NCBI GenBank assembly: GCA_946478645.1
Contig: CAMLCW010000337.1
Location: 1-5,694, forward strand
DNA: 5,694 nucleotides
DNA from: an uncultured Variovorax sp.
GTDB taxonomy: Bacteria; Pseudomonadota; Gammaproteobacteria; Burkholderiales; Burkholderiaceae
Direction of reading: 5' to 3'
Part shown: in pieces, positions 1 through 5,685 of the stretch
Layout of the letters: each line of letters opens with the position of its first letter
How positions within the stretch are numbered: position 1 is the stretch's first letter
Notes under the pieces: model-generated
The model's database searches: none
What the model was told of the DNA's origin: nothing
What the model saw: only the letters and a program-made list of their open reading frames with translations
Program-made: the position numbers and the translations under genes

Positions 1-4
1 TGAG

Positions 5-20
5 TCGCCCGCCGGGGCGA
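5..20. repeat. Short GC-rich inverted repeat at left edge
   Basis: Six-base arms TCGCCC (5-10) and GGGCGA (15-20) pair perfectly around a 4-base loop. The window opens with TGA, which could be the stop codon of an upstream gene, so this may be the stem of a terminator for that gene. There is no T-tract after the stem on the + strand, so an intrinsic terminator is not demonstrated. In sequence this GC-rich such short stems also arise by chance. Confidence 0.3.
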
Positions 21-44
21 AACCCGGCCCCCGCCCTTATCCAG

Positions 45-71
45 AAAACCCCTCAAAACCCCCGCAAACCC
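45..71. repeat. Three phased A-tract/C-tract units upstream of the cys promoter
   Basis: Three imperfect copies of an AAA(A)CCC(CC) unit begin at 45, 55 and 66, so the A-runs are 10-11 bases apart, close to one helical turn. A-tracts in phase bend DNA intrinsically, and a bend here would lie just upstream of the putative regulator sites. The repeat is seen directly; bending and any regulatory role are inferred. Confidence 0.35.
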
Positions 72-87
72 GCATGAACACTGGCGA

Positions 88-106
88 ATAAGCTTATCCG
101 CATAAG
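88..106 (+). promoter_or_regulatory. Candidate CysB-like (LysR-type) operator
   Basis: The 19 bases ATAAGCTTATCCGCATAAG hold a 10-bp perfect palindrome ATAAGCTTAT (88-97) and a second inverted pair CTTAT-N4-ATAAG (93-106). Another ATAAG lies at 134-138. This is an AT-rich island in very GC-rich DNA, placed just upstream of the candidate cysI promoter, where an activator of the LysR family would sit. CysB-type regulators control sulfate assimilation in proteobacteria and often use ATAA/TTAT-rich sites. Assignment to CysB is an inference from position and pathway; no regulator gene is in the window. Confidence 0.45.
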
Positions 107-110
107 AGCC

Positions 111-132
111 GAACCAAAAAATAGTTTGGTTC
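111..132. promoter_or_regulatory. Perfect 8-bp inverted repeat, possible second operator
   Basis: GAACCAAA (111-118) and TTTGGTTC (125-132) are exact reverse complements around the 6-base spacer AAATAG. The right arm overlaps the candidate -35 hexamer at 126-131. The symmetry suits a dimeric regulator, acting with or against the protein bound at 88-106. It precedes the likely transcription start, so an RNA hairpin role is less likely. The regulator is unknown. Confidence 0.4.
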
Positions 133-153
133 CATAAGCCGCGCTTTCAGAAT
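126..153 (+). promoter_or_regulatory. Candidate sigma-70 promoter for the cys operon
   Basis: TTGGTT (126-131, 3 of 6 matches to TTGACA) and CAGAAT (148-153, 4 of 6 matches to TATAAT) are separated by 16 bases. A start near 160 would leave a leader of about 60 bases before cysI. The weak match is what one expects of an activator-dependent promoter, and the CysB-like cluster lies directly upstream. Other hexamer pairs in this AT-rich island cannot be excluded. Confidence 0.3.
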
Positions 154-220
154 CCTGCCTTTCTTGCCGCCGGCCCGCCCCGCCTCAACGCATGGGCGCC
201 GCTTCCTCAAGAACCACACG

Positions 221-1999
221 ATGTACCAATACACAGATTTCGACCGCCAGTTCGTCCGCCAACGGGCTGCCCAGTTCCGCGACCAGCTCGAGCGCTGGCA
301 AAAAGGCAAGCTCAGCGAAGACGAGTTCAAGCCGCTGCGCCTGCAGAACGGCTGGTACGTGCAGCGCTATGCCCCGATGCTGCGCGTCGCCGTGCCCTAT
401 GGCGAGCTGTCGAGCCGCCAGCTGCGCGTGCTCGCGAAGATCGCGCGCGAATACGACGAGCCCGAAGCCGAGGTCTACCGCCAGGCACTCGAGATCCAGG
501 GCAAGCTCGGCAGCCACAAGCTGCCGACGCACTACGCGCATTTCTCGACGCGCCAGAACGTGCAGTACAACTGGATTCCGCTCTCCAAGTCGGCCGACGT
601 GATGGACCTGCTGGCCTCGGTGGACATGCACGGCATCCAGACCAGCGGCAACTGCATCCGCAACATCACCAGTGACGAGCGCGCGGGCATCGCGATCGAC
701 GAAGTGGCCGATCCGCGCCCCTATGCGGAAATCATGCGCCAGTGGAGCACGCTGCATCCCGAGTTCGCGTTCCTGCCGCGCAAGTTCAAGATCGCGATCA
801 CCGGCGCCACCGAAGACCGCGCCGCGACCGGCTGGCACGACGTCGGCTTGAAGCTCGTGAAGAACGCAGCGGGCGAGATCGGCTTCCGCGTGCAGGTGGG
901 CGGCGGCATGGGCCGCACCCCGATCGTCGGCACGGTGCTGCGCGAGTTCCTGCCGTGGCAGCAGATCATGAACTACCTCGAGGCCGTGATCCGCGTCTAC
1001 AACCGCTACGGCCGCCGCGACAACATCTACAAGGCGCGCATCAAGATCCTGGTCAAGGCCGAAGGCCAGCGCTACATCGACGACGTCGAAGCCGAGTACA
1101 AGCAGATCATCGAGCACGACGGCGCGCCGCACACGATCACGCAGGCCGAGTTCGACCGCGTGGCGGCATCGTTCGTGCCGCCGACGCTCGCCACGCGCGT
1201 GCTGCAGAGCGCCGAGAAGACCGACGCCGAGCTGCGCGCCCATGCCGCCGACGACGTGCAGTTCGCGCGCTGGCTCGCCCGCAACGTGGCGCCGCACAAG
1301 AACCCCGCGCTGCGCGCGGTGACGCTGTCGTTCAAGCGCCTGAAGCAGGCGCCCGGCGACGCCTCGGCCGACCAGCTCGACACCCTGGCGGTGCTGGCCG
1401 ATCGCTTCTCGGCCGGTGAAGCCCGCGTGACGCACGACCAGAACATCGTGCTGCCCTGGGTGCATGCCGAAGACCTGCACGCGCTGTGGCTCGCCGCGCG
1501 CGCGGCCGGCTTCGCCAGCGCCAACGTGCACCTGCTGACCGACATGATCGCCTGCCCGGGCGGCGACTTCTGCTCGCTGGCCAATGCGCGCTCGATCCCG
1601 ATCGCCGAAGCCATCACCGAGCGCTACCAGGACCTCGACGAGCTCGACGACATCGGTGAGATCGACCTGCACATCAGCGGCTGCATCAACTCGTGCGGCC
1701 ACCACCACAGCGGGCACATCGGCATCCTCGGCGTCGACAAGGACGGCAAGGAGTGGTACCAGGTCACGCTCGGCGGCGGCGACGGCTCCGAGCTCGGCGG
1801 GCCTGCACAGGCCGGCAAGGTGGTCGGCCCCTCGTTCTCGGCGGCCGAGGTGCCGGCGGTGATCGAGGCCGTGCTCACGGCCTACCGCGACAGCCGCGAG
1901 GGCGGCGAGAACTTCATCGACACGCTGCGCCGCGTGGGCCACGACCCGTTCAAGGCCGCGGCCAACGGTGCGCGCTTCAAGGTGGAGGAAGCCGCATGA
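221..1999 (+). CDS. cysI: Sulfite reductase hemoprotein (CysI-type nitrite/sulfite reductase)
   Basis: Cytoplasmic enzyme that reduces sulfite to sulfide with six electrons in cysteine biosynthesis. The 592-residue product has the full siroheme/[4Fe-4S] signature: Cys445-X5-Cys451 (ACPGGDFC) and Cys488-X3-Cys492 (GCINSC). The basic residues that hold sulfite and siroheme in E. coli CysI have counterparts here: Arg111 (STRQN), Arg147 (CIRNIT), Lys188 and Lys190 (LPRKFK). The VGGGMGR stretch near 227-232 is the usual parasite-domain loop. It is slightly longer than E. coli CysI (570). I chose ATG 221 because MYQYTDFDRQF is a typical N-terminus for the family; the frame extends upstream to TTG 164, but the added residues look non-coding. 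The ribosome site is weak (CAAGAA near 208-213). No cysJ follows, so the NADPH-flavoprotein route is absent here and ferredoxin is the likelier donor. The stop overlaps the next start in ATGA. Nitrite as substrate is less likely given the neighbours. Confidence 0.96.
   Translation: MYQYTDFDRQFVRQRAAQFRDQLERWQKGKLSEDEFKPLRLQNGWYVQRYAPMLRVAVPYGELSSRQLRVLAKIAREYDEPEAEVYRQALEIQGKLGSHKLPTHYAHFSTRQNVQYNWIPLSKSADVMDLLASVDMHGIQTSGNCIRNITSDERAGIAIDEVADPRPYAEIMRQWSTLHPEFAFLPRKFKIAITGATEDRAATGWHDVGLKLVKNAAGEIGFRVQVGGGMGRTPIVGTVLREFLPWQQIMNYLEAVIRVYNRYGRRDNIYKARIKILVKAEGQRYIDDVEAEYKQIIEHDGAPHTITQAEFDRVAASFVPPTLATRVLQSAEKTDAELRAHAADDVQFARWLARNVAPHKNPALRAVTLSFKRLKQAPGDASADQLDTLAVLADRFSAGEARVTHDQNIVLPWVHAEDLHALWLAARAAGFASANVHLLTDMIACPGGDFCSLANARSIPIAEAITERYQDLDELDDIGEIDLHISGCINSCGHHHSGHIGILGVDKDGKEWYQVTLGGGDGSELGGPAQAGKVVGPSFSAAEVPAVIEAVLTAYRDSREGGENFIDTLRRVGHDPFKAAANGARFKVEEAA
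1984..1989 (+). promoter_or_regulatory. Strong ribosome binding site inside the end of cysI
   Basis: GGAGGA lies 6 bases before the ATG at 1996, within the last codons of cysI. It fixes the start of the DUF934 gene and allows termination-reinitiation coupling at the ATGA overlap (1996-1999). It is the best Shine-Dalgarno match among the operon's genes. Confidence 0.75.
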
Positions 2000-2400
2000 A
2001 CCGCCGACTGAACATCCTTGCGGCCGAAGAACACGTGGACGACGGCGACCCGAAGGTGCTGCAGCTCGCGAACGACGCCGACCCGCTCGCCATCGAGGTG
2101 TGCCTCGAAGACATCGAGCGCATCGACCTGCACTTTCCCAAGTTCACCGACGGCCGCGCCTACAGCCAGGCCTTCCTGCTGCGCCGCCGCCTCGGCTTCA
2201 AGGGCGACATCCGCGCGACCGGCGACGTGCTGATCGACCAACTGGTGCAAATGGAGCGCATGGGTTTCTCGAGCGCGGTGCTCAAGGAAGGCGTGGACGC
2301 CTCCGACGCGCAGCGCCAGTTCGACCGCTTCGCCAATTTCTACCAGGGCGACGCGGTCACCCCCGCGCCCCTCTTCAAGCGCGAAGGCGCAAGCGCATGA
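1996..2400 (+). CDS. DUF934 family protein, sulfite-reduction partner of unknown function
   Basis: A 134-residue soluble protein with no signal peptide or membrane segment. The core at about 46-96 (HFPKFTDGRAYSQAFLLRRR, then LGFKGDIRATGDVLIDQL and ERMGFSSAVL) is the recognisable DUF934 pattern. This family regularly sits next to cysI in proteobacteria that lack cysJ. Its biochemical role is not known to me. It has a single cysteine (Cys36) and no metal- or flavin-binding motif that I can see, so it is unlikely to carry electrons itself; a structural or maturation role for CysI is a guess. The gene overlaps cysI by 4 bases (ATGA) behind GGAGGA and ends in another ATGA overlap with cysH, so its output should be tied to both. 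Confidence 0.9.
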   Translation: MNRRLNILAAEEHVDDGDPKVLQLANDADPLAIEVCLEDIERIDLHFPKFTDGRAYSQAFLLRRRLGFKGDIRATGDVLIDQLVQMERMGFSSAVLKEGVDASDAQRQFDRFANFYQGDAVTPAPLFKREGASA

Positions 2401-3026
2401 GCAGCCTCGACCTCGAACTGGCACGCATCAACACGGAGCTCGGCCGCAATGCCGAAGGCCTGGTGGACTGGGCGATCAGCCTCGGCCAGCCCGCGATCGT
2501 CACGACCAATTTCCGGCCCTTCGAGGCGGTGATCCTGCACATGGTCACGCGCGCCAGGCGCGACGTGCCCGTGGTCTGGATGGACAACGGCTACAACACC
2601 GAAGCCACCTACCGCTTTGCCGACGAAGTGACCAAGCAGCTCGGCCTCGACCTGCACATCTACCTGCCGCGCCGCTCGCGCGCGCACCGCGAGGCGGTCG
2701 AAGGCCCGACACCGGCGCTCGACGATCCGCGCCATGCCGCCTTCACCGAAGAGGTGAAGCTGGAGCCTTTCGCCCGCGCGCTGCGCGAGACAGCGCCCAA
2801 GGTGTGGTTCACCGCGCTGCGCGCCACCGACACCGCCGTGCGCGCACAGATGGACCCGGTCAGCGTCAACCCCGACGGGCTGATCAAGGTCGCGCCGCTG
2901 CTGCACTGGTCGTCCAAGGAGCTGTACGCCTACTGCGAGGCGCATGGCCTGCCGAACAACTTCGACTACGTGGACCCGACCAAGGGCGAAGACAACCGCG
3001 AGTGCGGCCTGCATCTCGCACACTGA
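2397..3026 (+). CDS. cysH: Divergent APS/PAPS reductase (CysH family)
   Basis: Reduces adenylyl-sulfate or its 3'-phospho form to sulfite, with thioredoxin or glutaredoxin as reductant. Family marks: the ATP-pyrophosphatase-like fold start with VVWMDNGYNTEATYRF (59-74), VKLEPFARAL (120-129), VWFTALR (136-142), and the catalytic tail RECGLH with Cys203. At 209 residues it is shorter than E. coli CysH (244). Its only cysteines are 180 and 203, so the CC...CxxC set that binds [4Fe-4S] in bacterial APS reductases is absent. About 20 residues are missing before ECGLH relative to E. coli. The substrate loop reads TTNFRPFE rather than SSSFG, and LRREQS is replaced by LRATDT, losing one arginine. ATG 2397 overlaps the DUF934 stop; GAAGG at 2383-2387 is its ribosome site. 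Membership in the family is clear; whether it uses APS or PAPS is not. Confidence 0.9.
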   Translation: MSSLDLELARINTELGRNAEGLVDWAISLGQPAIVTTNFRPFEAVILHMVTRARRDVPVVWMDNGYNTEATYRFADEVTKQLGLDLHIYLPRRSRAHREAVEGPTPALDDPRHAAFTEEVKLEPFARALRETAPKVWFTALRATDTAVRAQMDPVSVNPDGLIKVAPLLHWSSKELYAYCEAHGLPNNFDYVDPTKGEDNRECGLHLAH

Positions 3027-3041
3027 CCGAGCACCCTATTG

Positions 3042-3983
3042 ATGAACGCCCGCACCGAATCCGAACTGCTGCTGCCGCCGGCGCACCTGTCGAACACGCA
3101 CCTCGATGCGCTCGAGGAAGAGACCATCTTCATCCTGCGCGAAGTGGCGGCCGCCTTCGAGCGCCCCGCCCTGCTCTTCTCGGGCGGCAAGGACTCGCTC
3201 GTGCTGCTGAAGTGCGCCGAGAAGGCCTTCGGCGCCGGGCGCCTTCCGTATCCGCTGCTGATGATCGACACCGGCCACAACTTTCCCGAGGTGACCGACT
3301 ACCGCGACCTGCGCGCGAAGGAACTGGGCGCCGAGCTGATCGTGCGCAAGGTCGAAGATTCGATGGCGCGCGGCACCGTGCGCCTCGCGCACCCCGGCGA
3401 ATCGCGCAATGCGCACCAGTCGGTGACGCTGCTCGAAGCCATCGAAGAGTTCCGCTTCGACGCACTGATCGGCGGCGCCCGCCGCGACGAGGAAAAGGCG
3501 CGCGCCAAGGAGCGCATCTTCTCGCACCGCGATGCCTTCGGCCAATGGCAGCCCAAGGACCAGCGCCCTGAGCTCTGGACGCTGTTCAACACGCGCCTTG
3601 CGCCGGGCGAGCACTTCCGCGTGTTCCCGATCTCGAACTGGACCGAGCTCGACGTGTGGCAGTACATCGCGCGCGAAGAGGTCGGCCTGCCGTCGATCTA
3701 CTACACGCACAAGCGCGAAGTGGTCGAGCGCCGCGGCCTCTTGGTGCCCGTGACGCCGCTGACCCCGCCGCGCGACGGCGAGACGGTGCAGACGCGCGAC
3801 GTGCGCTTTCGCACCGTGGGCGACATCACGACCACCTGCCCGGTCGAGAGCCTGGCCGCGGACGCGGGCGACGTGGTGCTGGAGACGCTGTCGGTCGACG
3901 TCAGCGAACGCGGTGCCACGCGCATGGACGACATGACCTCCGAAGCCTCCATGGAAAAGCGCAAAAAGGACGGATATTTCTGA
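3042..3983 (+). CDS. cysD: Sulfate adenylyltransferase subunit 2 (ATP sulfurylase, CysD)
   Basis: Catalytic subunit of the heterodimeric ATP sulfurylase, making APS and pyrophosphate from ATP and sulfate in the cytoplasm; CysN drives the reaction by GTP hydrolysis. The 313-residue product is close to E. coli CysD (302). The PP-loop FSGGKDS is at 46-52, followed by LMIDTGHNFPE (73-83), GGARRDEEKARAKER (144-158), FPISNWTELDVWQYI (195-209) and the conserved tail SMEKRKKDGYF ending the protein. The first ATG in frame after the cysH stop is at 3042; a TTG one codon earlier is less likely. There is no convincing Shine-Dalgarno sequence, only GAG at 3029-3031, so translation probably depends on ribosomes leaving cysH 15 bases upstream. 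The stop overlaps the cysN start by one base (TGATG). Confidence 0.97.
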   Translation: MNARTESELLLPPAHLSNTHLDALEEETIFILREVAAAFERPALLFSGGKDSLVLLKCAEKAFGAGRLPYPLLMIDTGHNFPEVTDYRDLRAKELGAELIVRKVEDSMARGTVRLAHPGESRNAHQSVTLLEAIEEFRFDALIGGARRDEEKARAKERIFSHRDAFGQWQPKDQRPELWTLFNTRLAPGEHFRVFPISNWTELDVWQYIAREEVGLPSIYYTHKREVVERRGLLVPVTPLTPPRDGETVQTRDVRFRTVGDITTTCPVESLAADAGDVVLETLSVDVSERGATRMDDMTSEASMEKRKKDGYF

Positions 3984-5314
3984 TGAGCACGACGACCGCA
4001 ATCCCCACCGCCGTCGAGGCCGACACCGGCACCGCCCTGCGCTTCATCACCTGCGGCTCGGTCGACGACGGCAAGAGCACGCTGATCGGCCGCCTGCTGG
4101 TCGACAGCAAGACGGTGCTGCAAGACCAGCTGGCCGGCGTGCAGCGCGGCGGCGAGACCGACCTCGCGCTGCTGACCGACGGCCTTTCGGCCGAGCGCGA
4201 ACAAGGCATCACGATCGACGTGGCCTACCGCTACTTCTCGACCGCGAAGCGCAAGTTCATCATCGGCGACGCACCGGGCCACGAGCAGTACACGCGCAAC
4301 ATGGTCACGGCCGCCTCGGCCGCCGACGCCGCCGTGGTGCTGGTCGATGCCACCAAGCTGGCCTGGGCCGCCGAGGTGCAGGACGGCACCGTGGTGCCGA
4401 ACGAACTGCTGCCGCAGACGCGCCGCCACACGCTGCTCACGCACCTGCTGCGCGTGCAGTCGATCGTCTTCGCGGTCAACAAGCTCGACGCCATCGGCGA
4501 CGCCGCGCTGGCCTTCGAACGCATCTCGACGGCGCTGAATGCGTTTGCGGAAGCCGCGGGCGTGAAGGTCGCGGGGATCGTGCCGATCTCGGCGCTCAAG
4601 GGCTGGAACGTGGCCACGCGGCATGCCGACTGGGTCGGCTACGAGGGCCCGAGCCTGCTCGAGCTCCTGGAGGCGCTGCCGGTCACCGTACAGGACGAGT
4701 CCGTGCCCTTCGCCTGCCCGGTGCAGTGGGTCGAAAAGTTCTCTTCCTCCGCCGACACCTCGCAGGGCCGCCGCGTGTTCTGGGGCCGCGTGGCCGCGGG
4801 CCACGTCGAGCCGGGCCAGCGCGTGACCGTGCTGCCGAGCAACCAGACCGCGACCGTGGCCCAGGTGCTGAGCCACACGCGCGCGCCGAAGGCGGTGCAC
4901 GCGGGCCACAGCGCCGGCATCGTGCTCGACCGCGAAGTGGACGTGTCGCGCGGCGACTGGCTGCTGGCGCCCGGCGCCTTCGAGCCGGTGCGCGAGATCA
5001 CCGCGACCGTGGCCTGGCTCGACGACGAGCCCCTGGTGGCGGGCCGGATCTACTGGGCGCTGCAGGGCCATCGCTGGGTCAAGGCCAAGGTGGCGCGCAT
5101 CGTCGATCGCGTCAACATCACCACGCTCGAATCCGATCCCGCGGCGCAACTCGAAGCCAATTCCATCGGCGACGTGGTGCTGACACTGCAGCAGCCGCTG
5201 GCGGTGCTGCCGTTCGCGCAATCGCGCGCGCTGGGCTCGCTGGTGCTGGTCGATACCGCCACCCACAAGACCGCCGCGGCCGTGCTCGTGCAGCCAGCGC
5301 CTGTAAACGCCTAA
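3983..5314 (+). CDS. cysN: Sulfate adenylyltransferase subunit 1 (GTPase, CysN)
   Basis: GTPase subunit of ATP sulfurylase, an EF-Tu/EF1A-like protein that couples GTP hydrolysis to APS formation by CysD. The 443 residues include G1 GSVDDGKST (25-33), the switch region REQGITIDVAYRYF (72-85), G3 DAPGHEQYTRNM (96-107), G4 NKLD (166-169) and G5-like SALKG (203-207), followed by the beta-barrel domains 2 and 3. Compared with E. coli CysN (475, from memory), the C-terminus is shorter and about 15 extra residues lie between VDATK (121-125) and QTRRH (145-149). G3 has Ala in place of the usual Thr. It ends without an APS kinase domain, so it is CysN and not a CysNC fusion. AAGGA at 3966-3970 lies 12 bases before the ATG, a long spacing, and the 1-base overlap with cysD favours coupled translation. 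Confidence 0.97.
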   Translation: MSTTTAIPTAVEADTGTALRFITCGSVDDGKSTLIGRLLVDSKTVLQDQLAGVQRGGETDLALLTDGLSAEREQGITIDVAYRYFSTAKRKFIIGDAPGHEQYTRNMVTAASAADAAVVLVDATKLAWAAEVQDGTVVPNELLPQTRRHTLLTHLLRVQSIVFAVNKLDAIGDAALAFERISTALNAFAEAAGVKVAGIVPISALKGWNVATRHADWVGYEGPSLLELLEALPVTVQDESVPFACPVQWVEKFSSSADTSQGRRVFWGRVAAGHVEPGQRVTVLPSNQTATVAQVLSHTRAPKAVHAGHSAGIVLDREVDVSRGDWLLAPGAFEPVREITATVAWLDDEPLVAGRIYWALQGHRWVKAKVARIVDRVNITTLESDPAAQLEANSIGDVVLTLQQPLAVLPFAQSRALGSLVLVDTATHKTAAAVLVQPAPVNA

Positions 5315-5317
5315 AAT
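5289..5317 (+). promoter_or_regulatory. Candidate fdxA promoter overlapping the end of cysN
   Basis: TAAAAT (5312-5317) matches the -10 consensus at 5 of 6 positions and begins at the cysN stop codon. The hexamer 17 bases upstream, TGCAGC (5289-5294), is a poor -35. A start near 5324 would give a leader of about 30 bases. This is the only AT-rich stretch between the two genes. It suggests fdxA may be transcribed on its own as well as by read-through, since no terminator hairpin separates it from cysN. Confidence 0.4.
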
Positions 5318-5355
5318 CACGGGTTTTCCCCGACCACTGACGTTAGAAGAAGCCA

Positions 5356-5685
5356 ATGACCCACGTCGTCTCCGAAGCCTGCATCCGCTGCAAATACACC
5401 GACTGCGTGGACGTTTGCCCCGTGGATTGCTTCCGCGAAGGCCCCAACATGCTGGTGATCGATCCGGACGAGTGCATCGATTGCGCGGTGTGCATTCCCG
5501 AATGCCCGGTCAATGCGATCTATGCCGAGGAAGACCTTCCGGCCAACCAGATCGCGTTCATCAAGCTCAATGCCGAACTCGCCCAGGCCGACGGCTGGAA
5601 GAGCATCACCAAGCGCAAGCCGGCGCTGCCCGACGCCGAAGAATGGAAAGACAAGACCGACAAGGTCGGCGAACTGGTCCGCTGA
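5356..5685 (+). CDS. fdxA: 7Fe ferredoxin ([3Fe-4S][4Fe-4S], FdxA/FdI type)
   Basis: Small soluble low-potential electron carrier of 109 residues, the usual length. Its nine cysteines (9, 12, 17, 21, 25, 40, 43, 46, 50) fall exactly as in Azotobacter vinelandii ferredoxin I when Met1 is counted. By that alignment Cys9, 17 and 50 hold the [3Fe-4S] cluster, Cys21, 40, 43 and 46 hold the [4Fe-4S] cluster, and Cys12 and 25 are free. The [18 protein letters not shown] and [16 protein letters not shown] stretches and the tail with LPDAEEW are typical of the family. The purine run AGAAGAAG (5345-5352) is the ribosome site. The gene is 41 bases after cysN with its own likely promoter. Partners are not shown by the sequence; it could feed the CysJ-less CysI, but this ferredoxin is common in proteobacteria in other settings too. 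No terminator is visible in the nine bases that follow. Confidence 0.96.
   Translation: MTHVVSEACIRCKYTDCVDVCPVDCFREGPNMLVIDPDECIDCAVCIPECPVNAIYAEEDLPANQIAFIKLNAELAQADGWKSITKRKPALPDAEEWKDKTDKVGELVR

Noticed and set aside
164..220. Upstream TTG extension of cysI by 19 residues
   Set aside because: The added residues are Pro/Ala/Arg-rich with no family similarity, and the ATG at 221 gives the typical CysI N-terminus.
94..330. 78-codon minus-strand frame covering the cysI leader, possible divergent gene
   Set aside because: It runs across the 5' end of cysI and ends inside the AT-rich operator region; the product has no recognisable feature and no ribosome site stands out.
1493..1506. 14-bp perfect palindrome GCCGCGCGCGCGGC inside cysI
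   Set aside because: It encodes an Ala/Arg-rich helix in GC-rich codons; alternating CG runs are palindromic by nature, so no function is implied.
185..1942. 585-codon open frame on the minus strand opposite cysI
   Set aside because: It mirrors cysI; strong G/C-ending codon bias leaves the antisense frame free of stops. Its product is low-complexity (rich in Ala, Val, His, Arg, Asp) and matches no family I know.
5312..5331. AAAA...TTTT and GGG-TTTT-CCC symmetry after cysN, possible terminator
   Set aside because: Stems are only 3-4 bases with no following T-run; the TAAAAT is better read as a -10 element for fdxA.
3701..5356. 551-codon open frame on the minus strand opposite cysD/cysN
   Set aside because: Same shadow effect over cysN and the end of cysD, with compositionally biased product and no domain; the + strand genes are unambiguous.
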